Assembly: GCA_946803715.1 (NCBI GenBank)
Contig: CAMPET010000091.1
Span: forward strand, 1-42,328
Direction: 5' to 3'
DNA: 42,328 nt
Source: Beroe ovata
Taxonomy: Eukaryota; Ctenophora; Nuda; Beroida; Beroidae
Positions 1-14,041 of this stretch are shown here, piece by piece. The position numbers and the translations under genes were made by a program. The first letter of the stretch is position 1. Every line of letters begins with the position of its first letter. The notes beneath the pieces are model-generated. The model was not told the origin of the DNA, ran no database searches, and worked only from the letters and a program-made list of their open reading frames with translations.

Positions 1-503
1 CTCCACACCTGTGATTTCCTCTTCTACCTCTTCACTGAGTAGGGCTTCAGATTCCTTCTCACTGTAGCTTTCTTCCGAGCAGGAATCCTGTCCACTGCCC
101 TCTGGGATGTCTTCTGTGGGGACGGGAGCAGGAGTGCTCTCAACTTTTGAAACAGATTCCACTTCGACCACGGGGGCAATTTCTTCTGTAATGTCCTCCA
201 TTTCAACATCTTCAACATCATTGACTTCGGAATCCTCCTTCGATGGCGATTCTTCAACCAATTCGACTGAATCACTGCTTTCTTCTACGTCAGGTTTAGA
301 CATGACAACTTCTGCTACCGATTCCTCTACTTGTGGAATCTCTACCTCGCCACTTCCCTCTTCTGCCTCTTCGACAACGGATACACTAGCCACTTCATTA
401 TCCTTGTGTCCTAACTTGGTGACGTCATCACTTGTCTCAGGAGTGGGCTCAGCTGTTCTAGGAGCACTATCAGGAGGTGTTGTCTGGACGTCGGTCATGG
501 TAT
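1..503 (-). CDS. Acidic Glu/Ser/Val-rich exon, probably filamin continuation (partial at left edge)
   Basis: An open minus-strand frame of 167 codons follows a TTTTACAG acceptor at 504 and runs off the window. The peptide begins [13 protein letters not shown] and is dominated by E, D, S, T, P and V with no aromatic core, so it should be disordered. The preceding filamin exon (donor at 2908) ends in phase 1 and this exon accepts in phase 1, giving GLEEG joined to DTMTDV. This would place an acidic stretch inside or after the seventh Ig repeat. Alternatively the ATG at 498-496 starts a separate gene. Frame match alone would occur by chance one time in three. Confidence 0.6.
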
Positions 504-3500
504 CTGTAAAATAGGGACATTCATGAGAGCACGTGTGGTCGGAGGGGATCATCGGATAGAAAATCAGGATCGCATTTTTTGTGGCAGCAGACAAAAATCT
601 AATGAAGGATAGCAAAGAATGCCGAATGCATTGCGTCAAGAATGTGAACACATCGCATGCATATATTGCATTGCATGGTCGAGATAGGAGAAGATTTAGC
701 AATGAAATCGGCATAGCTTGAGTTAACTATCAGAAAAAACCAAAACAATCAAGACTGGGGCTTTTTCATCGAGAAAATATCACTTGAAATTTATTGCAGT
801 TCTAACAAAGGATCATTTTTCACGCATAAAAGTAGCAATGATTTTCAAAACGATAACACACGACATACATGTAAGCATTATGTGTTTTGCAATTCTCACA
901 CTACATTCTGGCATAATGGCATCTTGTCAGTTTAATCGCCCCCTGATAGTATAGTATAGTTGAATGATATAACCCTCAAACGCCTGATATTGTATTGGGA
1001 AATTGCCAAGGATTTATTATGACTCATAATATGAGCTTTGCTTGTTCATAATATGAGCAAGCAAAGCTGCACGCGCCACTCGAAAAGGAAAACTGATCAG
1101 TATTGTGAATTCCCCAGCGGTGAGGCGCCATAGTTCTGAGGTCACTTATCACCATGGGAACAGGAATCAAGTACCATGGATTATTATCGTGGGGAGCAGC
1201 AGCCATCAAGAACATGATACAATGTATACATATGTACATGGTGTACAAAATGTATAGTGTATAATGTACACTGCTATGAAACAGTCTAATACAATGTACA
1301 AAGTACAAAGTAAAAAGTACATGTTGTACACAATACTGTATTCAAGCGAACGCAGCACACCACAGACAAGAGAGTTTGATCGAGACAGAATGAAATTCGC
1401 TCTATTTTTAGTGTGCACATTATTCATACTGCACGCCAAAACACGAATGTGTCATATGAGTCATATATGTGGTATCAAAATGTATAGTCGACGTGGCGAG
1501 GCGTTTGCCACGTGTGCGAAATATATTTCACAAACAAGTGGAACATACTGTACATTGTATACTTGTATAGGAGGCGCTGTGAAGGTGTTACCACTCCCAA
1601 CTGGTGTTTAAACTAACTAGTCCACATGGTATTATATGGCAAGATGGCTGAATACAGTACCTAACTCCTGATCCTATTGGTAAGTTGACAGAACGAACAA
1701 AATCAGCAGAAGATGGAAGAAAACAAGTACAAGAAGAGACTTTATCACACAATTCATGGAGACTTCTGCACAACGAGATGTTGCAAAAGTCACGACTCCG
1801 CCAGAATGGAGAAATTTGATGCACAACTTACTGGTGTTATATTAGCTTATTAGATAGAGTAGAATTTTGTGAATACACTGCCAGATTGTAATAGAAATGT
1901 GTGATGCACACGTAGGAAAGATAAGGAGTCTAATTTTATCAGTAAAAGATATGCAGATAACACAATTCATCATTACTCTCAGTACACCATTTCACATCTG
2001 GTAAGGTGGTAAATCAAGAACTTGAGCGGGAAAATACGAATGAAACCCCACCCTTTCCCCACCAAACTTCACCACTCATCATTGACTGTTGTACATCATT
2101 TGCTGAAAAATAACTGCCAGCGCAGACTCACACTATATAGAGTCCGAAGACTGTCACCGTTTACACTTTACATGAGAAGAGCACATTGAGTTACCTAAAC
2201 ACAAGGAAACGTTATCAAACTTGATACAAACACAAGTTCGGGGGTTACAGTAAATTCTCGCATGTAAGGATCCGTTCGACTGTAAAATTTCTTGAATATT
2301 ATTCCACATGATACATTTATTCTGGAACAGTGTTTTATACGTCAGTATAACATCACTAAATTCCGCGCAAATTGTCACGCGATTGTGTTAATGAGCTGGA
2401 AGTAAACCCGAAACCCAGAAAACCGTCTAACTTTTCCTCTTAATTTCACTGTGATTCGCGAGACCGCTTTCTTCAACCGGTTCTTGGCTCGATAACATGC
2501 AGAATTTAGATTGAAAACGTCCATGCATTTAAATCATGCCAGAAAAAGAGGTCCTAAATAAGAATTCCATACTTCATTCCTGTATTAAACAACCGAAACA
2601 GAAACAAGACTTGTACCATTACCGAGAGCGAGTACATCTCAACTTATATAATGACCGGTTTCATGCCTCACATGCTTCACAGGCAAAGACACTTCACCAA
2701 GCACCACTCAGAACATGAGCATGCGGTAGTATGGTACTATTTCGTGAGTTGGGGTTCTAGCAATGATCTATAGTCCGTAGATTCGTGGTATTTGCAATGA
2801 TTAGTGGCATAGTAATGGCACACTTAGGTACATCATCAGTAACAACCGTACAAAATGCAAACACATGTGGAAACAGCAGTCAGCAAACCACACCCATTGA
2901 AGACTTACCTTCCTCCAGACCTTTACCGTACGCCACAACGTCCTGGGCACTCGTCGACTTGGTCACCACTGGCCTGTGATGATATCGCATTTCATATAAC
3001 CATGAGGCTGGCAAGATATTCCAGTATCGAGCTAGAAACCATAGGAAAAACAATAGCACATATTCATATAACCATTAGGCTGGCAAGATATTCCAGTATC
3101 GAGCTAGAAATCATGGTTCATCTTGTGGGGCTAGGCCCGTCACACATTCTCAACCTCGCACAATCACTTTCTTATTGTATCAAACTCTTAAATTGTATCA
3201 AACTCTCAACCCCCCCCCCTAATCTATAAACCCCTCCTCGCTACTCCTCCCCTCACCAACTCCTTAACCACTCATCTCCACACCTTGCGATGCATACCTG
3301 AATGCGCTGCCGGGCACGTGCTGGTCAGCGAACTTGACAGCGACCACGTGTGGTCCCTCCTCAGTGGGTGTGTACGTGACTTCGAACAGATTATCCCCTA
3401 GTGTGACATGAGTGTTATATATGATACAGAGGTGAGGGCTGCAGAGGGGTGAGTCCAGAATGATAGGTGAAGAGAGCATGGTGCTAGAACTACCTATAGA

Positions 3501-6500
3501 GGTTGAAAACTGAGTCTGAAGGCTGAGGCGCATGATGCTTCTCTGTGAGTGATTATTCGAGGCATCTGAGATATCACGACTAACCTATTTCCATGATGTT
3601 GACATCAACCGGGTTCTTGGGTCCACGGATCTTGATATCGAGATCCCCGGGTCCAGCACCACTAGTGTTAACAGTGAAAACAGCGGTGTTACCAACCTAG
3701 GGGCAGGTTACCATTTCAGTGCAAAAACACCTGTATCAAAGTTAAACAGCTGTATAGTCTGCTACTTACCAAGGCGCCGTAATGCAGTGCTAGAGCTCAG
3801 AATTGATTGAATAGGTATTGAATAATTCTTGGTATAAAAAAAGAGAAACTGGAGAACTCTCTCTCTCTCTGAGAGCTGGGAGTTACCTGTCCCTCTTTAA
3901 TCCCATCTCCGTCCACTTGTACTGACTTCGCGTCGGACTTGGGTCTGCGGAGGAAATGTGATTTTGGCTCATTACATCGGAACTATGGCAATGATTCAAT
4001 GCTGCTCATTTTCAGCCAAAAACGGGATTATGTTCTTAGCTCAACAAGAAGACGGCGATTTCATGAACTTTTCACGCACTGGTGTAGCGGCAAGTACAAA
4101 CACTCATTCACAACAGAAACACTGCATTAATGAGCATGTATGAAGCACTACGGTCCTCGTAAAGGTGATTCCGTAATGAAGTTTAGCGTCACTATGACAA
4201 TTAGGACTCACAAAAATGACCCGCTTTATCTCGAAATTACAATATCTGGTGATGACAAAATATCGTGAAAAAATATATGTCAGAAGTCAGAACCAAGATC
4301 TTGATGAAACTGTACAGGTTATGAGGAAGGTAACATATCAGTACTCACACAACTCGCACAACGACAGGAGTGTTTGGGATGTTAGCGTCGTTAAAGGTCA
4401 GGTTAACAACGTGATCACCGGGAGCCAGAGGTGTGAATAACACTGCCATTTTACCGGGTGCGATCTGAGATGGGGGGCGGTTCGGTTAGAGAATGTTTGA
4501 GGAGAATAGGTACATCTCCCAGCGATCCAAGAGTCCAGAGTATTTCCTGTACTCATCCTTGTAATTTCCTTGTAAATTGTACGCTTCCCCAGTTGGAATC
4601 ATTCTGACACCTATCCTCACCCATCCAAACCCCATTCCCCACCCATCCAATCCCCACTCCCCACCCACCCACTCCCCACTCCCAACCCATCCACTCCCCA
4701 ATCCCCAGTCTCCACTTCCCACTCATCCACTCCCAACTTCCAACTCATCCACTCCCCAATCCCCACTTCCCGACTCCTCATATTTCCCCAGACCCCAGAC
4801 CCCTCTCACCTCGTTGACATTGCAGTCTGTACCACTACCGGGAGGTGCAGACAGGTTTATACCGAGTTGCCCGGGACCGGCCTCCGCCATATTTACCTCT
4901 ATCTCCACCGGTTCTCCCACCTTCCAGTCTTTGTTCGCTGTATGAGTGGGAGAGAGAGGAATGAGTTCAAACACAAGGAAATGTTATTTTACAAATAATC
5001 GATCATCTTGTGCCGTGAAGTAGCATACTTGGTCGAGAGTAAAGGTGACGAGTGCAGACTATTGTCAAGATGAAAGCCATTTTCAGGAAGACTTTCATGG
5101 CAGAAATTCAACATAAATATATTTTGATTATGCTTCTAAAATCGAAACTTGAGTATCACTGTCAATGTTACAAACAGCGAAATATACGAGAATAGATAGT
5201 TACACAATTTGTAATTGTAAATCAGAAATTATTGATGTAAATCAGAGATTGATGTAAATCACTAATCAGATATAGTTTGCTGACTTACAATCGACACCGA
5301 CGACAATTTTGAGTGGATCAATGGGTTGAAGGGTAGCTGGACTGCCTGGCACGTTCTGATCAGCTATCTTCACTGATAACTTGACAGGTGTTGTGGAGTT
5401 CGGGGTGAATGTCGCTTTAAACTGACCGCCACCTTGAAATGAGGCGGAATTAGCTGTCACTTTGTTTGTGGAATGAAAAAAAACACTGCAATAATTGACA
5501 GAGACAGTGGGGGTTGATGTATTTCTACTCAGTACTCACCCAAATCCTCTATGGCAACATCGAGAGGGTTACCATTGCTGTCGACAGCAGTCACATTGAG
5601 ATCATCACTACCAACTCTGTGGATGGAAAAGTCTAAAATAACCGACGAATTGGGCCGAATAAGAACATCTCGATTATAAACAGATCCAGGTTTGGTAGCA
5701 GGTAATAGCAATCAGCACCGTTATCATGCTCCTCAAGGGGCTATAGCCGACCAATGAAAAGTTCTCTCCACACTTACTTGCTGCAGTCTACAATGAAACT
5801 AGTTGGTTGCCCGACCACAGGGTTCAGGTTTAGACCGTCCAGCACACATGCGTCCAGATGGAGTGGTTCACTGACCTGAGATGATATCTTGTGTTGCACT
5901 ATTAGTGGCTACTATCTTAGTATCATAATTGAGTGGAGTGTGTTCAATAACGCAAGTAAATTACACCGTTATAACAGAAAATTCATTCTTGGCATTATGT
6001 CAAATCAGTTACCAAGATCTAGAGCATTCTTAACACTAGATTTAGAATATTCACACTTCTAGCTATCTTTAATATTCTCACATCCAGAACTTTCTCACCT
6101 CTCCAAATTTAAGACATTCTCACCTCTACATATCTAAAACATTCTCACATCTACAAATCTAGAACATTCTCTCACCTCTAAATATCTAGAACATTCTCAC
6201 ACCTTTAGATATCAAGAACATTCACATCCCCTCTAGATATCTTGAAAATAGACCTCACCTCTAGGTCAATGTCTCCGTTGGGAACTGGAGCTCCTGACCA
6301 CGTGACAGACACGTGGTGTTTACCGGCTGACTCAGGGGTAAACCTCACTTCCTTGTTATCCGTATCGATGTCTCCGATCGTTACTTTGAGTGGTTGTCCA
6401 TCATCGTCCACCACTGACACCTGTGTGTCGAGATGTTACAATAAGATATGACTGAAGTGTGCTGTTACATTGACACGACCTCATACAACCTCATCTGGAA

Positions 6501-9500
6501 GATGTCTCAAATTTATTAGACGAGCTCGAAATGAGCATCAATGATCTGAATCAAAACTAGTATCTCCCAATCTCTTCCTATGGTTGACGGTTGTTGCTAT
6601 TGAGATTTACCTTGAGGTCCCCATTTCCGGCGCCAGCAGTACACACCACAAACTTGGTCTCTTTTCCGACAACAGGTTTATCGAGGCCCTTGGTGAGAAT
6701 CTTGACTTTCAGAGGGTCCACATCGTCAACAACCTCAACATGGAACGGACATTCGGGCACCTGAGGAAACTTGGGTGTTACCTTAACGAGGACCGTCATG
6801 GAAATGGGGTATTTGTAACTTAACAGCTAGGATATATACATTAGGTATTAGGATATGCGAGACTGGATAAACTCAGTAATAGTGGGAGTATATTGGGGTT
6901 GAATTATGTAGTGTGACGGCGGCTGTAGTGGATTGTGGCTCGGATGCGTGGTTTATAGTATCTAGTAAAGCATTGCAAGGGTTTGAAGTTGACAGCCTAT
7001 ATGTCTGTAATTATGGGAGACAGAGTTAGTTACAGATAAGGACTTGTCTCGGCCTCCTTCGTGAAGGAGGCCAATATAAACTGACGTCTGACAGTCACAA
7101 TGTAATCAAAGGGGGGCACTAGTCTGGTATCAGTATATAGGGCAATCTAAGGACAAGGCATAAGGAATGGTTCAAAGTGATACCCGTGGAATTACCATGA
7201 CTATTGACTGATGAGTCATCACTTCGATGATTAATGACATCGTGTTTATCACCAGTGTAATTTTCTGTTATCACTGACAACTTGTGAGTGGTATTCACAC
7301 TCACTGTGTAGTCACCGGTCACACGCATATCTTATACACGCACACTGCTCATCTATAACACCACATACCACACACTCTCGATTTCAGGCGAACACTCGGA
7401 GGTGGAGCCTGAAATTTCGCAAGTCAAACATTTCATCGTTGCGCCGTGGCCAAAAGCTTAAAATTTGGCGTTCCCGCGCGCGCAATTGACAGAGAATTGC
7501 GCGGCGGGCTAGTTGCGCGGCGGGCTGGCGCACTCACCTCGCTTCCGTCAAACTTGACAGTGACCAGGAGGGGTCCCAATTTATCGGGGGTGTAACCGAC
7601 AGTATAACTGAGACCATCCGCACTGTCAGGGGTAATGTCGACAGGGAGCTTACCACTGGGACCAGCGACAGTCACCTCCAATTTACCTGATATAGGGAGA
7701 TAGTACTGCATGAGGGCGGGTAGAAAAATGCTCTTTTCGCTAGGTAAACGCAGGGTAAATAATACTTTATTATGGGTGAAACCTAGACGAATGAGTGATT
7801 GACGAATGAAAGACTAAAGAAAGACTATAAGGATGCCATTAAAGGTTGATTTAATGAAAACACTGACATTGATTCACCTGTGAAAATGAATTGTGATATG
7901 AATTGTGGATACTCGATTCATGTGAAAAGTGGTGAATCCTCTTTCAACAACTCTCTGCAAGTTCTTTCTGAGGAAGTTATAATTGTGTAGTTGTGTATCA
8001 CGGAAGTTCATCATTCACACGTCATGGTAAGTGTGACACATGGTGAGTGTGACACGTCTCGTGGACCCGTGCGACCCACGTGATCTTTGCACGTGCGCAG
8101 AGAAAGTGTCGCGGCGATACTTTCTCTTTCCGTAATTTGTGTCTCATAAAAACTGTATTTTATTTACCTATGCAGTATACAGGTGTTTTGGGTGTTATGG
8201 TGTTAAATATTACGGTGTTGTGTGATGAAATGGCGATTCTTTACAAATTCAAAATAAAATATTCAGTTCTTACTGCCCAAGATGCTCCTGCTTCTTACAA
8301 ATGAATATAATGTCGCATTGCTGCGTACTTTTCCAACAAAGTAAAGATAAAAAGGACAAAAGATGATAAAAATTTTGCGGAGTTACATAAAAGCGCCGGC
8401 AACAATTTACACCTCAACTGAATGATGGTGATTTTAATATTCTGGAGGGAGGATTGAGTTATGCCCGGCCCAGCTGCTCAAGTTTTGACAAAATGAGGAT
8501 TATGCTGCACACATAACACGAGGACTTAAGTGATCGACGAAGTGACAATAATCGAAGTGAACAAACCTTCCCCAGCGTCCTTGGTGTCAACAACAAATGA
8601 GGTTGGTTTGTTAACAAACGCTGTCTTCAGACCGTCACCAGAGAGATTTATCTTGCTGGAGTCACATGGTGACAAAACCTGCAGATTTGGAGTGAGAGAG
8701 AGTGGTAAAATTTTCATCAAAATTACGATGTGTGTAGTGTAGTACTGTACAATTGTATTGTATAAAACACCTGCACAGATTATAATGCATTGTACTAAAA
8801 TGACTCAAGTCCTACAATATTCAGTCAACAGCGTACTTTGAAAGGAGTACAGTGTACATTGTACACAATACAGTATACATTGTACAATGTACATATTCAA
8901 TGTTCATGTACAATGTACCTTCATTTTACATTATACATTGCAGGTACATTATGATGACCCTGCAACTTCACTTTTTTGTTTCTCACTCACTCATATTATC
9001 AAGACACGTATCTGAATGCCACGTATCTGAATGCCACGTATCTGAATACCACGTATGCCATGTCTATATCCACTCTCTCTCCCAGCTTCTATTACTGCAC
9101 TGGATGATCTAATACCTCTCTCTTTTAAACTGTGAGGTCATGCACAGCTCTACTTTATTCAACAACATGGTGGCATAATGCCAGAACATATATCTAAATG
9201 CAGCATGATGCCACAATAGAATTCTGCTTTCACGATAGCAAGCTGGAATCAGCAACGTGGCATCTACCACGACTACAATAGATGAGATATAAAAGTGGGA
9301 GGCAAATCCATTTATTCTCAGAGCGATTTCTGATTTTACTAGATTCTCACTTTTTGTATCAGGTAATAAGCGGGTCCGTTTACTATTAATATTTCTTCAC
9401 TCAAAACTATCTTCCCTACCTTTTAGCTTGTTGCCCTTGGTATTTTCAATACATTACAGTGAGGGGACAATATGCCGCATCCAACGACGGTAATAATAAC

Positions 9501-12500
9501 ACATCTCTGTAGCTACGCGACGGTGAAATGGGTCTATTCTTTGCACGATTGTGGAATTCATTTGAGGAGATGGTGGGCCGGGGTGACCCGTGGAACATTC
9601 TCATGTTGGGCCTGGATGGGGCTGGGAAAACAACAATTGTGTACAAGCTGAAACTGAATGAAACGGTCACCACAATTCCCACCATTGGGTTCAATGTAGA
9701 GACTGTGGAACCTTGCAAAGGTTCGTTAACCTCCCCAATCCTACTCATTTAAATGACAAAGTTGAATCTTCCAAAATGAGGTAGCATCACAACCAATCAT
9801 TCCTCGAATTACTCCTAGGTCTGAAGTTCACAATCTGGGATGTAGGCGGTCAGGAAGCCATCAGACGGCTCTGGCGCCACTACTACTCCACTGCCCGAGG
9901 TCTTGTATTTGTGGTGGACAGCAACGACCCTGGCCGCTTCACCGAGGCAGCAGACGAACTGAGGGGTATCCTAGAGTCCCCTGAGTTTCCCAGCGATGTG
10001 CCGCTCCTGGTGTTGGCAAACAAGCAGGACCTGCCCAATGCTGCGACACCCCATGCGGTCATAGACAAGTTACAGCTGCACTCGCACCGGGGCCGGAAGT
10101 GGCACGTACAGGCTTGCACTGCGTGCACGGGGGACGGGCTATACGAGGGGATGGAGAGGTTGGAACAGATGCTCAGAGAGAACAGGCGTGATTGAGGGGG
10201 AGGGGTAACAGAGAGGCGTGATTGAGAGGGAAAGGTGTGATAACAAGAGGTGAAGAGGTGATCAGGACTAGCTGCTGAGCTTGATTTCAAGCGGCACAAG
10301 CTTCGCCGAACTGAAACTGTGATTATTTCCCGTGATGTACTGATGACGGTTGTGTAATATGAACTGCGCAGTATTTGAGCCGTCATAGACAATTCCATAG
10401 GGTCCATACTCATAACCTAACCTAATGTAAAATTCCGAGATCCCGTATTTATGACTTACGATGAAGGTTGTGATAGTATTAGTATATGATTTTTGTAAAA
10501 ATTGTTGTAACTTGTAATAAGCTTTTAAATGATCAATTCGCTGACGATAGAGTCTAGTTTCTTGTCACAAAGTTTCGATTTTCCTACCTTGACCGTAAAG
10601 TCTCCATTGGGGACTTCCTCCTTGTTGAAAGTCACGTGGAATTTGAGTGGTCCGGCAACGACTGGCGTGTACAGTACCTGTCACGGAGAAAGAAGGGAGA
10701 ATTATATCCGAGTGAAACCAGGGTGGGAGAAAAGGGTTGGAATTAGTGGTTAATTAATCAATTAGTGAAATTAATGGATGAAATTAGGGTGGAGCGATAT
10801 TTAGTAAAGTCTCCTTGGATAAGATCAATTTAATTAATCATTCGCTTTGGAATGAGCATTCAGATAAATAAGCATTAAGACAAAATATGTAATTTCTCTC
10901 ATCAATCACGCTGCTATAATGAAAGTTTGATAATGAACTTATCAGTGATTGGTACACTTAATGCTAGTTACTCCATTGATAGGTATCAGTATCGCTGTAT
11001 CAATAAGTCTCAGCACAATACAATTATGGAGCTTTCAGTGACTGCAGCATCCATCACCAAAATATAATATTCGACATATGACTTGACGTCACGCACGTGA
11101 CCAGATCACGTGACCAGATCACGTGACCTTCTGTCGCACCACATCCCGTTACCAACAAGTGAATAGTATCTTGACGACATAATCGGATATAGACAATGGT
11201 GCGGTACTCATCCGTCCAGTCTCATCAGACATCAGTCATCATGATGGCATGATGCATCAGACGACAAACAGTGACATTATACATATATACATCAATACGT
11301 TGTAATCAAAATATGAGAGTAGACGTTCAAATCATGAATGGGACAGTTTCTCTTTTCCAACTCCCTCTAATACCTACCTTGGTTTCATCATCCTTCTTCC
11401 ATAGCTCCAGAGGAAGCTCGTTCCCCTGGCAATCCTTCGCCTCCACAGTCAGACGACCATACCCAGCCTCTGTGATGGTGTGATGAGTCAGATCACCGCG
11501 CGGCCACTACATTCGGAACAGGGAAATTGGAGAGAATCATATCCGAACATTGCCCCCGACTATGTAAAGCAATCAGGGAGTCCTTCCCGGAACAGAATCT
11601 AGTCTATACATACTGGAAGTATCGATGACGAAGTGGGTAGGGGTGTTGATCATGGCTGTGTCGGTACCGGGCCCGGAGATGGTGACTTTGAGTGGATCAG
11701 CGGGAACAAGATCTGAAATGAGAGGGGGACATAATATAACATCTTCAGGAAGATCCTTCAAAAAAACGTGCATGAGATTAAATCTTTACTGGAGTTGGTA
11801 TCTTCCCTTCTTTTCGATTGAGTTAAATATTGGCAACCAATGTTCATCATCATGATAGGTAGAATCAATCAGATAACCATGATGTGTATAATAGATATTA
11901 AGTGATACCAATAGTTGGAGTGGCATTCTTGAGTAGGGACACGTATGTAAGAACCGATAGCTCGTCAATGTTGGGGTTAACAAGGTCCTCAGCTTCTATT
12001 ATCTGGTGTGTTGTCAGTGAGAGAGAGTGTGTGTGTGTATGTGTATGTGTGTGTGTGCTGTCAGTGGGTGTGTGACGTGCGTTGTCAGTTATCGAGACTA
12101 CACTGTGATCGTAAAGTAGCAATCAAAGGAGAATTCCTGTTTCGCTGGTTACCTTAGGAACGCCCAAGCCGTATTCAGCCCTATCGAGACCCAGCTTGGC
12201 ATTCTCTAGTCCCTCATCCGGGTTGAGACTGTTGAACTCGGGGCAAAGGCCGGGAGCCACGGCCTCCACCATGCTACACAGTGCGATACCGTCATTCCAG
12301 TCAGTGGTGAAGTTTTTAACACTCTTTCCTGGGGAAGAGGGATGGGTGTGAGGGTGGGAATGATCAGAGGTTAGGGGGATAGGGTAGAGGGAGGCGGGGA
12401 TTAAATAACTGTGGGGCATATTGGAGTAGGTTACATATTGCATACAGCCCCTTTTAAAGCTATCACAACTCTTATAACCCTATCCTACTCGCAGCTTCAG

Positions 12501-13856
12501 TCATGCAACCTAATATCTGCGGATTGAAATTCGTTCCGAGTTTTGTTTGAACGATAATTTTCTTGACTGCAGCCATCATTATGACTTGTATATCATGTTT
12601 GCGTGGCTACTGGCTACCTTCAATGTGCAATGTAATACAGTGTTCAGCCACTAATGGACGTCTAGCTCACGGTTCACAGGTATCGCAACACAGATATTTG
12701 CCACTCATTGAGAACACGTGACACGTTATAACACGTAACACGTGTTGTCAGAACACGTGACACGTTATAACACGTAACACGTGTTGTCATGGAGTCACGT
12801 GGGTGCGCGCAAAGCAATCCATCAACCCATATATACTGCTGCTGATTAATGAGGGGGGAGGGGTGTGCAAGTGGGAAAGTCACAGGTGAAAGTGACTCCT
12901 CCCCATAGAATTGATATGAATATCATATAGCGCTGTCACCATCTTATTTCGCTATCTAGGAGTACGAGAGTAGCTTTCGACATATGAAACCCTCCCCCTA
13001 ATTCATCTATAGCTGTCGGCTTAGAGCGAACACCAAGAAGCTTTCATATTGATATGTACCTGCATTGGCTTCGTGTGAGGTCCATTATAATATGTCTGCA
13101 TCCGGCGAAAGCAATTCATTTATTTATATACTCGACAAATTATGAAAACTACTTTCACTTTCCCTTTCCATTGGCTCCGTCTAAGAGTTTCGTTAAGTTA
13201 TTGCACGCACGTACACACAAACATACCCCTCTCCGGGTTGGCGGGTTAGCCGGTGACAGCCAAATCCATTAAATTAATTAGGGGGTAGGCAAATTGGAGT
13301 TTCGGAGACATTGAACTATTTTAAATAGACCGACATCAATTAGATAAGTTATAGCGAGTGATTCACTTCTTGAAGCGCTGCTGAAATTCATCAGTCCGTG
13401 TCATGGCTATAATTCCCACATTTCTTCTTCATAATATTACTCAGATGGTGCCCTATTTCATATTTCTGTGGAGTATCTCCATCCAGGGTCCCATCTTAGC
13501 ATCTCCTAACTGAATGTACAACAAACAGGGCCACCTCGTAATCTTCCTAGCCTCCAAGAATACATTTTCATACGAACGCATTTTCATACGAACGCATTAA
13601 TTCATACACCTGCTTTCTCATCTCTCCTGGATGTCGTCGTCTCTGGCGAGTGCTGGGTTTTTATCCACATGTGAAGGAGTAATAACACCAACTCTGGCCT
13701 TGGTTCCATCTTATCATAACCTTGTCAACACTCACCAGTCTCCATTAGGCATTATTACAACCCAACACTGCTTGAAGCGTGCTGCTGAAAAAGAGGAAAT
13801 AACCTGTTGACAAGTCGGAGCAAAACTGCTCAAAATTTGTTTCCTCCTCCTCACTC

Positions 13857-13894
<38 letters not shown>

Positions 13895-13993
13895 NNNNNN
13901 NNNNNNNNNNNNNNNNNNNNNNNNNNNNNNNNNNNNNNNNNNNNNNNNNNNNNNNNNNNNNNNNNNNNNNNNNNNNNNNNNTGTGTGTGTGTT

Positions 13994-14041
<48 letters not shown>

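Noticed and set aside
107-514. Ser/Thr-rich + strand ORF of 135 codons
   Set aside because: It is the antisense of the acidic minus-strand exon (GAN/GAR codons read backwards give Ser/Leu-rich sequence). The minus frame has the acceptor and phase match.
4486-4974. Gly/Trp- and Pro-rich ORFs in the C-rich repeat
   Set aside because: Low-complexity minisatellite inside a filamin intron. Only 4937-4810 on the minus strand is a genuine exon.
9446-10413. Minus-strand ORFs over the Arf gene
   Set aside because: They are the reverse of a clear Arf GTPase with all motifs and a proper intron. The antisense peptides have no domain.
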